Shown: in pieces, positions 26,322 through 36,895 of the stretch
Layout: every line of letters starts with the position of its first letter
How positions within the stretch are numbered: position 1 is the first letter of the stretch
From: Nitrospira sp.
GTDB taxonomy: Bacteria; Nitrospirota; Nitrospiria; Nitrospirales; Nitrospiraceae
Direction of reading: 5' to 3'
Assembly (NCBI GenBank): GCA_030123605.1
Contig: CP126123.1
Location: 744,001-808,000, forward strand
Length of the DNA stretch: 64,000 nucleotides
Made by a program: the position numbers and the translations under genes
Notes under the pieces: model-generated
Told to the model about the DNA's origin: nothing
Seen by the model: only the letters and a program-made list of their open reading frames with translations
The model's database searches: none

Positions 26322-27525
26322 GACAACCTCCGAGATCCTGCGCGAAGGCGATGGTCCGCGAGACGCCTTCCAGCACATCTTCTTCCCGGCCGCAGGTGGC
26401 CAGACGTATGAACGACGAATAGGCCTCGCCGAAACTGCGGCCGGGTGTGACGGCGGTCTGACACTCATCCAACAGCCGCCGGCAAAAAGTCACGTCATCG
26501 AGACCGGTTTCAGTGATGTCTACGAACAGATAAAAACCCGATTCCGGCCTGTTACAGCGCAAGACGCCGGACCGATCGATGCGGTCGTAGCACGATCCGA
26601 TCAACCGGATACAGCGTGCTCGGATGTCGCTCACATAGTCATCGAGCACCGCCAATCCCGCGAGACAACCCAGTTGGGTAAAGGCCGGGAGGCAGGAATA
26701 GAGGGTCGAATTGGAAAGCGCCAGTTTCGCGGCCACGGCTTCGTGGGCAACGGCGTAGCCGGTTCGAAAACCTGGAATTGAGAACACTTTGGAAAATGAC
26801 GAGATGGCCACGACCTGTCCCGCCCGTGATGAGGCGAGGGTGACGAACGACTGGTCGAACGTCAGATCCGCATAGGTCTCATCGCTCAACAACCAGATTC
26901 CCGCCTGCTCGCAGCGGTCGACAAGATCCCGCAGAATGGCCGGTGAATACAGCGCGCCCGTGGGATTATTGGCGTTGTTGATGATGATCGCCTGAGGTTC
27001 GGTGGCCAGAGCGGCATCCACAGCCTTTCGCGTCAGGTGAAATCCGTCTCCCTGGGCCAGCGGCTGGGCGATCACCTGAAGACCGAGATGGGAGGCGGCG
27101 GCCCAGTAGGATGGAAAGGCTGGGGTAAACACCAGCACCCGGTCGCCCGGATCGCAGGTGATGTCGAGAAATTGATGAATCAAGAGATTTGTCGGACTGA
27201 TGACGACATGGGAATCGGTCAGGGCCTGTCCCGTCAACGACGCATATCGGGCCGCCAACGCCTCGCGCAATTCCTTCACCCCCGCCATCGGCGCATACCC
27301 GAACTGCTTCGCGCGAAGCGCGTCCATCGTCGCCTCGATAATCTGTGAAGGAGGCGCCATGCGTGGGTTGCCGAGTTCCAAGTGATAGACACGATGGCCT
27401 TGCCGTTCCAGCACCTGAGCGCGATCCATCACCTTGAACATTTCTTGCCCGACCAAACGGTCACCCCGCGATGAAAACGCCGGTCTGTGCGGAACTGATG
27501 AACCCGGCGGCCTACGACCTGTCAT
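26305..27525 (-). CDS. Class I/II PLP-dependent aminotransferase
   Basis: A 406-residue fold-type I aminotransferase: substrate region HLELGNPRMAPPS, YAPMAGVKELREALA, PLP-contacting NNANNPTGALY, DETYADLTF, and the Schiff-base lysine in ISSFSKVFSIPGFRTGYA. It resembles aspartate/aromatic aminotransferases rather than sugar aminotransferases of the DegT type. In the glycan block it may supply an amino or keto acid, for example as a substituent on a sugar, but this is inference. It overlaps the upstream nucleotidyltransferase by an ATGA junction, so expression is coupled. Confidence 0.87.
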   Translation of the reverse strand: MTGRRPPGSSVPHRPAFSSRGDRLVGQEMFKVMDRAQVLERQGHRVYHLELGNPRMAPPSQIIEATMDALRAKQFGYAPMAGVKELREALAARYASLTGQALTDSHVVISPTNLLIHQFLDITCDPGDRVLVFTPAFPSYWAAASHLGLQVIAQPLAQGDGFHLTRKAVDAALATEPQAIIINNANNPTGALYSPAILRDLVDRCEQAGIWLLSDETYADLTFDQSFVTLASSRAGQVVAISSFSKVFSIPGFRTGYAVAHEAVAAKLALSNSTLYSCLPAFTQLGCLAGLAVLDDYVSDIRARCIRLIGSCYDRIDRSGVLRCNRPESGFYLFVDITETGLDDVTFCRRLLDECQTAVTPGRSFGEAYSSFIRLATCGREEDVLEGVSRTIAFAQDLGGCRVQAA

Positions 27526-28286
27526 GACGAGATCGATTTCTGTTCATGATGGATGGGGGCCACAGGGAGATAGGCCGACGCTTCTTTCCAGATGTTCCGG
27601 AAGTGCGCCAGACGTTCGGGAGTGCCGATGTCGTACAGGGTGCTGGCGGTCACGAACCCGTAGAAACCTTGCGCCACCAGCCGAGGCAACAGATCCCGCT
27701 CCAATGACCAGGGATTGTTCTGAGGAAACAACGACTCGACGGCACGATCGAACACGTAGATTCCGGCGTTGCAGTATCCGGTCGTCCCCGAGCCCGACTT
27801 TTCGAGTACGGACAGGATACGATCGTCCTCGGCAAGTTCGACCGAGCCTGTGTCCTCACGTTCATCCGGATGAGTCACCGCAATCGTCGCGCGCGCCCGT
27901 TTGAGCGTGTGGAAACGCAGAAGCCGTATCGGGTCGATCCCGCAGAACGAGTCACCGTTCAGCACCAGGACCGGATTGCGCCTTGTCAACGCCATGGCCT
28001 GCGCCAGGGCCCCGCCGGTTCCGAGAGGGAACGGGTCGCGGACAAATACCGAATCGTAGCCACCCCTGTGCCGTCCGAACCACTCTTCGATCATCTCTCC
28101 CCGGTGACCGGTGCAGAAAATGAATCGCCGTGCTCCGTGACGGACGAAATGCTCGACGAGCAGGGACACGAAGGGACGGCCGTCGATCGAAGCCATCGGT
28201 TTGGGCCGATCGTTCAAGACGGTCCGCAACCTGGTACCGAGGCCTCCGCAGAGAATGATGACGTCGCAGTCGCCGACGGAGCCCAC
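27522..28286 (-). CDS. hddC: Sugar-1-phosphate nucleotidyltransferase (HddC-like)
   Basis: Transfers a nucleotide to a sugar 1-phosphate. The nucleotide-binding signature CGGLGTRLRTVLNDRPKPM, followed by the Mg-binding region VLNGDSFCGID, is clear. Placed directly after a heptose 7-phosphate kinase gene, the best match is D-glycero-alpha-D-manno-heptose 1-phosphate guanylyltransferase (HddC), giving GDP-heptose. The start is uncertain: GTG 28286 is chosen just after the kinase stop; TTG 28292 overlaps it. About 254 residues, normal for this family. No GmhA or GmhB homologue lies in the window, so sedoheptulose isomerisation and the phosphatase step must be encoded elsewhere. Confidence 0.82.
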   Translation of the reverse strand: MGSVGDCDVIILCGGLGTRLRTVLNDRPKPMASIDGRPFVSLLVEHFVRHGARRFIFCTGHRGEMIEEWFGRHRGGYDSVFVRDPFPLGTGGALAQAMALTRRNPVLVLNGDSFCGIDPIRLLRFHTLKRARATIAVTHPDEREDTGSVELAEDDRILSVLEKSGSGTTGYCNAGIYVFDRAVESLFPQNNPWSLERDLLPRLVAQGFYGFVTASTLYDIGTPERLAHFRNIWKEASAYLPVAPIHHEQKSISS

Positions 28287-28288
28287 GC

Positions 28289-29359
28289 TCAAGCCGCCTT
28301 TCCGATGATGGTGGCCTTCAACGTCGTGGCCGCCTGTATCGACCGCTGCGTCCACACGTCATCCAACATGAGATGGTCTTCCTGGTAGAACACGATTTGC
28401 GTACCGAGCCCCTCAAACCTGAAGGGAACCTGCAACAGACCCGGCAAAGCCAGACGGATGCGTTCGTGATCCTCGGGCTTGGCGAAGAACAGCATGAACC
28501 CCCCGCCCCCCGCGCCGAGCAACTTTCCGCCGAGCGCTCCGGCTTCCCTGGCGGCGGCATAAATATCGTCGATCGCCGGCGTGGTAATGCGTGACGTCAG
28601 GCGACGCTTCACCATCCAGGCTTCATGGAGCAACGCGCCGAACTCAGTCAGCTCGCGCTCACCGGTGAGGATCGCGATGCCCTCCTGGACCATCTCCAAC
28701 ATGGTGAAGAGTTCTGCCTTGCGCTGTTTCGTGCGGTCGATCTGTTCGCGGGCCACTTCGGATGCGATTCTCGAAAACCCCGTGAAGTACAGTTGCAGAT
28801 GACTCTGGAACGAGGCGAGCCGTTCCGGTTTCATTACGATCGGGGTATGACCGATCTCTCCGTTCTGAAAAAAAGTGACCTGACGAAGCCCGCCATGCGC
28901 CGCCAGGGCTTGGTCCTGACATCCGACTGCTTCCCGGAGAATGTCCTGTTCGACATGGATCGCAGCCTGCGTGAGTTGGGCCTTGCTGGGCATGATGTGT
29001 TGCAAGGCGTACAGCGTATGGAGCAGGCCCACGGTAAACGACGAACTGGACCCCAGTCCCGTGCGGGCAGGCAAGTCCCCGTCGTGATGGATTTCCAAAC
29101 CGTCGCTGATATTGAGATACGTGAGCACCCCTCGGACGGCGGGATGTTCGATCTCATCATGGTGGCTCACATGCTCGATTCGTGAATAGGCGATGCGGGT
29201 CTTGTGTTCGAAAAACGGCGGCAGGCGGCGGCAGGTGATGTAGCAATACTTGTCGATCGTCGTGGCCAGGACGGCCCCCCCATGTTCACGAAACCATACC
29301 GGATAGTCGGTGCCACCGCCGAAGAACGAGATGCGAAAAGGGGTTCGGCTGATAATCAT
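28289..29359 (-). CDS. hddA: GHMP-family heptose 7-phosphate kinase (HddA-like)
   Basis: Phosphorylates D-glycero-D-manno-heptose 7-phosphate at C-1. The GHMP pattern is complete: N-terminal RTPFRISFFGGGTDYP, the ATP-binding loop ARTGLGSSSSFTVGLL, and C-terminal GGKLLGAGGGGFMLFF. The 356-residue length fits HddA. Homologues act on related sugars (fucose kinase-like, 6-deoxyheptose), so the precise heptose is not certain. It is followed almost without gap by the nucleotidyltransferase gene, forming the kinase/guanylyltransferase pair that defines GDP-heptose routes. Confidence 0.87.
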   Translation of the reverse strand: MIISRTPFRISFFGGGTDYPVWFREHGGAVLATTIDKYCYITCRRLPPFFEHKTRIAYSRIEHVSHHDEIEHPAVRGVLTYLNISDGLEIHHDGDLPARTGLGSSSSFTVGLLHTLYALQHIMPSKAQLTQAAIHVEQDILREAVGCQDQALAAHGGLRQVTFFQNGEIGHTPIVMKPERLASFQSHLQLYFTGFSRIASEVAREQIDRTKQRKAELFTMLEMVQEGIAILTGERELTEFGALLHEAWMVKRRLTSRITTPAIDDIYAAAREAGALGGKLLGAGGGGFMLFFAKPEDHERIRLALPGLLQVPFRFEGLGTQIVFYQEDHLMLDDVWTQRSIQAATTLKATIIGKAA

Positions 29360-29389
29360 TGCACCTGTCCTCGACCGCGTCGCACAGCC

Positions 29390-30337
29390 TCACACATTGG
29401 CATACTGGCCCGCTCTGAGGATCGTGTAGCACTTGATCAACTCGCGGATCCCTCGCTCCAGCGACCACTCCGGCTTGAAGCCGCTTTCCAGCAATCGTTG
29501 ATTCGACACGATGTAATCGCGTTTGTCCGGATCCTCGCCGATGGGCGCTTCGAATGAGACAAAGTGAGGCATCAATCGCCGGATTTCCCCGCACAATTCG
29601 AGCTTCGAGAGGTTCGCGTCGTCCAGTCCCACGTTGTAGGGGCGTTGTTTCATCTCTTCGAAGTGATCGATCGCATGGAGAAAGGTGCGCGCGACATCCT
29701 GGACGTGGATGTAGTTGCGCTTGCAATGCCCCTCGAACACGACGATCGCGCGATCGTTCACGGCATGCCAGACAAAATCGTTGACCAGCAGGTCCATCCG
29801 CATTCTCGGTGATACGCCGAACACGGTGGCCAACCGCAAGGTGATGCTATTACCCCGGTCCAAGACCACCCGTTCTGCCTTTACCTTGGTCTCGCCGTAC
29901 AGACTGATGGGGCGGAGCGGAGAGTCTTCCGTGCAGGGCACGCCCGGTCGGCCGATGCCATACCCGCTGTTGGTGACCGGAAAAATGATCCGTTGATGCG
30001 GAGAGGACAGTTTGCAGAGCATCTGCACGGCTTCGAAGTTGACCGTGTAGGCCCCGATTCGATCTCGGTCGCAGAGGGGCGCCCCGACCAGGGCGGCCAA
30101 CGGGATGATGATATCGGCCTGTCGCAATAGATCCGTCAGGATCCGTTCATCCCGGCAGTCGCCGCGGACGACCTGAAAGCCTTCTTCGCCGCAACAATCC
30201 ATCAGGCTGTTCTGGCGATAGAGAAAGTTGTCTAGGACCGTCACACGATAGTTCCGTTCGAGGAGCCGTTTGCTGAGTACGGAGCCGATGTAGCCGGCTC
30301 CTCCGGTCACGAGCACGTGGGCTGAAGGTATCGTCAT
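29390..30337 (-). CDS. NAD-dependent sugar-nucleotide epimerase/dehydratase (extended SDR)
   Basis: A 315-residue extended short-chain dehydrogenase/reductase. The NAD-binding GGAGYIGSVLSKRLLERNY is at the N terminus and the catalytic Tyr/Lys pair is in SLYGETKVKAE, with a Ser/Thr upstream in VTNSGYG. It probably acts on the nucleotide-activated sugar made by the HddA/HddC pair as an epimerase, 4,6-dehydratase or reductase; sequence alone does not tell which. Neighbouring genes suggest a keto-sugar intermediate is made. A stop and a 30-bp gap separate it from hddA. Confidence 0.85.
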   Translation of the reverse strand: MTIPSAHVLVTGGAGYIGSVLSKRLLERNYRVTVLDNFLYRQNSLMDCCGEEGFQVVRGDCRDERILTDLLRQADIIIPLAALVGAPLCDRDRIGAYTVNFEAVQMLCKLSSPHQRIIFPVTNSGYGIGRPGVPCTEDSPLRPISLYGETKVKAERVVLDRGNSITLRLATVFGVSPRMRMDLLVNDFVWHAVNDRAIVVFEGHCKRNYIHVQDVARTFLHAIDHFEEMKQRPYNVGLDDANLSKLELCGEIRRLMPHFVSFEAPIGEDPDKRDYIVSNQRLLESGFKPEWSLERGIRELIKCYTILRAGQYANV

Positions 30338-30407
30338 GATCGAACAGGCTCCCTACACATCAAATGCCGACGTTGTCATGGTCGTGGACAGGCACAGCGC
30401 GCACCGA

Positions 30408-31601
30408 TCATGCGGCCTCCAGAACGACGCGGGCGATGTGATCCACATCCTGCTCGTTCATGGAGGCGTGATTGGGCAAGAAGAACCCGCAATGATGTAT
30501 CCGGTCGGCCACAGGAAAACCGGCTTTCCCATAGCGGTTCACCCAGAAGGGGTGACGCCCCAGATTGCCGGCGGAGAACATGCGCGTCTCGATGCCCGCT
30601 GTCACGAGCGCGTGAACGATGCGTCGCCGCTGCTCCATCGAATCTGCAAGCAGGCCGAAGGAGATGCTGGCCACCTTGCTGCCCTGCGGCGGGCGTTGAG
30701 TATAAAACCGTGTTCCGAGATGCCGCAGATACCGTTCATGATTCGCCTGCCGCCGGCCCGTCATCCAGTCAAGCTTGCGGAGTTGTTCGATACCGATGAA
30801 CGCATTGAGATCCGTCGAGCGCAGGTTGAACCCCGGTTCGTAAAACACGAAGGGGGAATGAAAATCGTCGATTTGATAATGAGAGACCAGTTCGCGGTGC
30901 GTCGTCGGATCGAGGTCTTTGCTCCACCCATGGCTTCTCAACATGAGGAGGAGATCCGCAAACCGTTTGTCGCCGGTCGAGACCATGCCGCCTTCGATGG
31001 TGGACATCTGATGGCCGAAATAAAAGGAAAAGCTTGCCATGTCACCGAAGGCCCCCGCCTTCTTCCCCCGATATTCTGCTCCGATGGCCGCGCAGGCATC
31101 CTCGAGCAGATAGAACCCATAACGATCCTTGAGCGCCTGCAATTCATCCATGCGATGCGGAACGCCGAGCACCTGCACCAAGAGAACGGTATGGGCCTCA
31201 TGACGTTTCAACAGATCTTCGAGGTGGTTGAGGTCGAGTCCGAAGGTGTCCGGATCCGCCTCGCACATGATAGGGGTCATGCCGAATTGGATCGCCGGGG
31301 CGATGGAGGTGACCCACCCGACGCTGGGTACGATGACGTTCGTGTTGCGTAACCGGCCTGATCGAAGCAAGGCATAATACATCAGCAGATTGCCCGACGA
31401 GCCGGAATTGCAGTTCACCGAATAGGGCCGCCCCAGCCATGTCGACCATTCCCGCTCGAAATCGAGGGTCATCGCCCCTTTCGTGAGGCGTGGGTAGGTC
31501 CGCAGCCACTCGATGAGGTGATCGATATCCTGTCGATCGATGGTGTCCTGTGCAAGACACCATCGAGGATTCAATCCGGTAGTCTGGATGTGAGCTGTCA
31601 T
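30408..31601 (-). CDS. DegT/DnrJ-family PLP enzyme with His replacing the catalytic Lys (sugar 3-dehydratase-like)
   Basis: A 397-residue fold-type I PLP enzyme of the DegT/DnrJ/EryC1 family. The PLP-binding Asp is D168 (LLEDACAAIG). At the position where aminotransferases have the Schiff-base Lys before the T(x)EGG motif, this protein has H197 (SFYFGHQMSTIEGG). In this family His at this position marks dehydratases of the ColD/RfbH type that remove the 3-hydroxyl of 4-keto-6-deoxy sugars, rather than transaminases. It heads the sugar block. ATG 31601 chosen; TTG 31622 is a weaker alternative. Dehydratase activity is inferred from the substitution. Confidence 0.85.
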   Translation of the reverse strand: MTAHIQTTGLNPRWCLAQDTIDRQDIDHLIEWLRTYPRLTKGAMTLDFEREWSTWLGRPYSVNCNSGSSGNLLMYYALLRSGRLRNTNVIVPSVGWVTSIAPAIQFGMTPIMCEADPDTFGLDLNHLEDLLKRHEAHTVLLVQVLGVPHRMDELQALKDRYGFYLLEDACAAIGAEYRGKKAGAFGDMASFSFYFGHQMSTIEGGMVSTGDKRFADLLLMLRSHGWSKDLDPTTHRELVSHYQIDDFHSPFVFYEPGFNLRSTDLNAFIGIEQLRKLDWMTGRRQANHERYLRHLGTRFYTQRPPQGSKVASISFGLLADSMEQRRRIVHALVTAGIETRMFSAGNLGRHPFWVNRYGKAGFPVADRIHHCGFFLPNHASMNEQDVDHIARVVLEAA

Positions 31602-31629
31602 GGCGTCATCTCCCTCGCTCAAAGTCAGA

Positions 31630-31652
31630 CTTCTCGTTCATCGGACGAGAAG
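31630..31652 (-). other. Stem-loop in the DegT-gene leader
   Basis: An 8-bp perfect inverted repeat (CTTCTCGT at 31630-31637, ACGAGAAG at 31645-31652, 7-nt loop) begins 28 bp upstream of the ATG. It could influence RNA stability or translation of the glycan operon; no function is proven. Confidence 0.35.
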
Positions 31653-31672
31653 AGGTCGCGCCCTAGCGACAA

Positions 31673-31687
31673 TCAAGATATGTGCCA
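31673..31687 (-). promoter_or_regulatory. Weak sigma-54-like element upstream of the glycan block
   Basis: TGGCACA-TATC-TTGA on the minus strand has a perfect -24 box at the right distance from a degraded -12 box (GA instead of GC). It lies 71 bp before the DegT-type gene, the first gene of the glycosylation block. The -12 mismatch makes it a low-confidence call. Confidence 0.35.
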
Positions 31688-31754
31688 CCCACGGTTCTGA
31701 AACAGTCGGTGGAATGTGTGGTTTTGGGAGTGTTGTGAGGGAAGGATCGTAAGA

Positions 31755-31777
31755 GACCGGGCAAAAATTTCCCGGTC
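31755..31777 (-). terminator. Stem-loop downstream of ycgR
   Basis: GACCGGG (31755-31761) and CCCGGTC (31771-31777) form a 7-bp stem with an A/T-rich 9-nt loop, starting 18 bp after the ycgR stop. The trailing sequence lacks a clear T-run, so termination is possible but partial. Confidence 0.45.
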
Positions 31778-31795
31778 GTCGGCAACGGTTGCAGC

Positions 31796-32509
31796 CTAGC
31801 CGGACTCGAATGAGTGTTTCTGAAGGACGAAGCATTCGAGCGCTTTCTGCACCGATCCTCCCCACCCGCGGTATTCGATCGCTTCTTTGCCGTCGAACCG
31901 GAATTCCAGACCGAGGTGCGTCCCACCGGTTTCCATCGAGATGTTTCTGACCACCGCCGTCAGATTGCTGACATGTCCGACCCCGACGATTTCGAATTCG
32001 AGCCGCAACACCATGCCGATGGAATAGTCTTGCATCGGGCGTCGCAGGACGACGGCACAGCCGGATGGGCTCAAGTCCATCAACAACCCGCCGATGCGTG
32101 GGGCGGCTGCGGATTGAGTCCCGAGCAAGCCGACAATCACGTGACAGAGCACAATGGGTTCGATCGCCTGTATACGAGAATGTTTACGGAGGGATACCTC
32201 ATTCAGAGAAACGGGAAACGTCAGTAGGAGGAACGGAAATGGCTGCAAGTGGGTGCTCAGTACCTCGCTGCGATACCCGATCAGTTTTCCTTCATAGAGA
32301 TACCGCAGCAGACAGACCATTCCGGGACTGCAGGGGACCGGCTGTCCCAAGTGGAACGGCCATTCACAGATGAGCCATCCCTTTTCTTTCCAGCCCAGGA
32401 GTGAGGAACCATATTGCGCCCTTGTCTCATCGGAGGACAAGCTGAGTTGCAACGAGAGTCCGACCGCGAGAAACGACGACGGAGGACGGTAACCGGATTC
32501 TTCACTCAT
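31796..32509 (-). CDS. ycgR: YcgR-like flagellar brake protein (PilZ domain)
   Basis: Cyclic-di-GMP-dependent regulator of motor output. The N-terminal part (1-110) is a YcgR-type split-barrel, and the C-terminal PilZ domain starts at LRKHSRIQ (RxxxR) followed by MDLSPSGCAVVL, the D/NxSxxG motif. About 237 residues, normal for YcgR. ATG 32509 is chosen because GGAG lies 8 bases upstream. A candidate sigma-28 promoter drives it (32560-32587), divergent from an HD-GYP gene with its own such promoter, so brake and cyclic-di-GMP phosphodiesterase would be expressed together with the filament. Confidence 0.85.
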   Translation of the reverse strand: MSEESGYRPPSSFLAVGLSLQLSLSSDETRAQYGSSLLGWKEKGWLICEWPFHLGQPVPCSPGMVCLLRYLYEGKLIGYRSEVLSTHLQPFPFLLLTFPVSLNEVSLRKHSRIQAIEPIVLCHVIVGLLGTQSAAAPRIGGLLMDLSPSGCAVVLRRPMQDYSIGMVLRLEFEIVGVGHVSNLTAVVRNISMETGGTHLGLEFRFDGKEAIEYRGWGGSVQKALECFVLQKHSFESG

Positions 32510-32559
32510 GGGTCTGCTCCAGCCGAGCAAGAATCTGCACGAACGTACTCTGACGGGCT

Positions 32560-32587
32560 GTATCGGCAACGTGGAACAAAACCTAAA
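32560..32587 (-). promoter_or_regulatory. Candidate sigma-28 promoter of ycgR
   Basis: TTTAGGTT (32587-32580), 12-nt spacer, GCCGATAC (32567-32560) on the minus strand. The -10 matches 7 of 8 bases and the -35 5 of 8. The predicted RNA start near 32553 gives a leader of about 44 nt. Confidence 0.6.
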
Positions 32588-32618
32588 GCCGGCGGCGAAT
32601 CCGTGCGGATGCCGCCGG

Positions 32619-32646
32619 TTAAGGACTGCTCGACAATAACCGATAT
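32619..32646 (+). promoter_or_regulatory. Sigma-28 promoter of the HD-GYP/hybrid kinase operon
   Basis: On the plus strand TTAAGGAC (32619-32626), 12-nt spacer, ACCGATAT (32639-32646). It lies 76 bp upstream of the chosen HD-GYP start and 31 bp from the oppositely oriented ycgR element, forming a divergent pair. Confidence 0.65.
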
Positions 32647-32722
32647 GATGCCTACGGAACGGACAAGCCGCAGGTTTTCCATCGCATCAACGAGCCGCAC
32701 GCACGACGAGGTTATCGCGAGT

Positions 32723-33985
32723 ATGGTCACTGGCAAACGTATCCCTGTCGAACGACTGAAACCCGGCATGTTTATCGTGGGTATGGATCAACCTTGGTAT
32801 CGCACGCCGTTTCTCTTCCATAAGCGGTTGATTGCCAGCCTTGACGATGTCGCCCAGCTCACCCGTCATGGTATCCGTGAAGTCACCATCGATCCGGAAC
32901 GCGGGCTCGATGTCGAAGGTGAAATCGCCCCCGTGGCGGCCCAGGAGGACCTCGCGCCTCAACCTTCCGCCGCCGATCCGCCTCCTGGTACAGAGGAACC
33001 TGAAGCCGCACAGCAGACCCTCCGGCGCCGGCATGCGGCGGCGGCCAAGGCTGCCTACCACGAAGCCACAGCGGCCATGGAACGGGTATTCAGAGAACTG
33101 GAAGCCGGACGACCGCCGAAGGTCGTGACCCTCAAGAGCATCGTTTCCGGGCTCTTGAACCGGATTCTGACGCATCCGGAGTCCATGATGACCCAGTTCT
33201 GCCTGGAGAAGATGAGGCGGTTCGATCGCACCCTGGCGTCTCACGGCATGGACGTCTGCGTGTTGGCGCTCATCGTCGCAGTCGAACACGGCTGCGATGA
33301 AGCTGACCGTGAAACCCTCGGGATGGGCGCACTGCTCCACGACATCGGGTATGTGCGTCTTCCGCGCAACCTGTACAGGAAATCAACTCCTCTAACCGAC
33401 CACGAGAAGGCGCTGATGCAGCAACACCCACAGTTGGCTGCGACCGTACTGTCGCAGGGCGATTCGCTGCCGGAAGCGGTCGGCCGTATCATTGCACAAC
33501 ATCACGAATGCCCGGACGGCAGCGGGTTTCCCAATAAGTTGAAAAACGGAACCGTCTCTCAACTTGCGCAGCTCGTGGGGTTGGCGGACACCTATGACGG
33601 AATGGTCGGGACGCGCAATGGCCGCCCTCCCCTGTTACCCCACGATGCGATTCGGCAACTCTTCGTCCTGGGAGAGAAGGGTCGCTACGAGAAGGCGCTG
33701 GTCGAAGTCGCCATCAAGGCCTTGGGTGTCTATCCCATCGGGAGTCTCATCAAGCTCAACACGAGCGAATGTGCCGTGGTCATGGGCATCAATCATGAGG
33801 ATCGCTTGAAACCAAAAATCCGGATCATCAGCCGTCCCGAAGGAGACATACTGAAAGATCCGATCGATATCGATCTCACGATCGCGAATCCCGCCGAGCC
33901 GTCCCGCACGATTCTCCGCGCCTTGGACCCGCAACAGGAACATGTGGACCTCCCGGCGTATTTTGAAACGGTGTCGAAGTCGTAA
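32723..33985 (+). CDS. HD-GYP-domain protein (probable cyclic-di-GMP phosphodiesterase)
   Basis: About 420 residues: an N-terminal DUF3391-type segment (IPVERLKPGMFIVGMD), a linker, then an HD-GYP domain with metal ligands in LLHDIGYVRLP, HPQLAATVL and AQHHECPDGSGFPNKL. The usual HDIGK is HDIGY here, but the His/Asp metal ligands and the HHE...DGSG motif are intact, so phosphodiesterase activity is likely. ATG 32723 was chosen because the sigma-28 element ends at 32646 and upstream in-frame ATGs overlap it. It is divergent from ycgR and precedes the hybrid kinase by 6 bp. Confidence 0.85.
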   Translation: MVTGKRIPVERLKPGMFIVGMDQPWYRTPFLFHKRLIASLDDVAQLTRHGIREVTIDPERGLDVEGEIAPVAAQEDLAPQPSAADPPPGTEEPEAAQQTLRRRHAAAAKAAYHEATAAMERVFRELEAGRPPKVVTLKSIVSGLLNRILTHPESMMTQFCLEKMRRFDRTLASHGMDVCVLALIVAVEHGCDEADRETLGMGALLHDIGYVRLPRNLYRKSTPLTDHEKALMQQHPQLAATVLSQGDSLPEAVGRIIAQHHECPDGSGFPNKLKNGTVSQLAQLVGLADTYDGMVGTRNGRPPLLPHDAIRQLFVLGEKGRYEKALVEVAIKALGVYPIGSLIKLNTSECAVVMGINHEDRLKPKIRIISRPEGDILKDPIDIDLTIANPAEPSRTILRALDPQQEHVDLPAYFETVSKS

Positions 33986-33991
33986 GCAGCG

Positions 33992-36814
<2,823 letters not shown>

Positions 36815-36895
36815 CCTTCCTCATCGGTCGTCCCCGGTACATGCGCGGAACGCATCAATCCCCTGCCGAGGCTTCGCATGCGGGTTCTGAACCGA

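Noticed and set aside
31705-31725. Short similarity (CTGAAACAGTCGG) to one end of the fliP-fliQ repeat element.
   Set aside because: Only about 12 bases match and no paired inverted end is nearby; not a second copy.
36815-36895. Possible bidirectional terminator between the hybrid kinase and fliW.
   Set aside because: Only short imperfect stems and no T-run on either strand.
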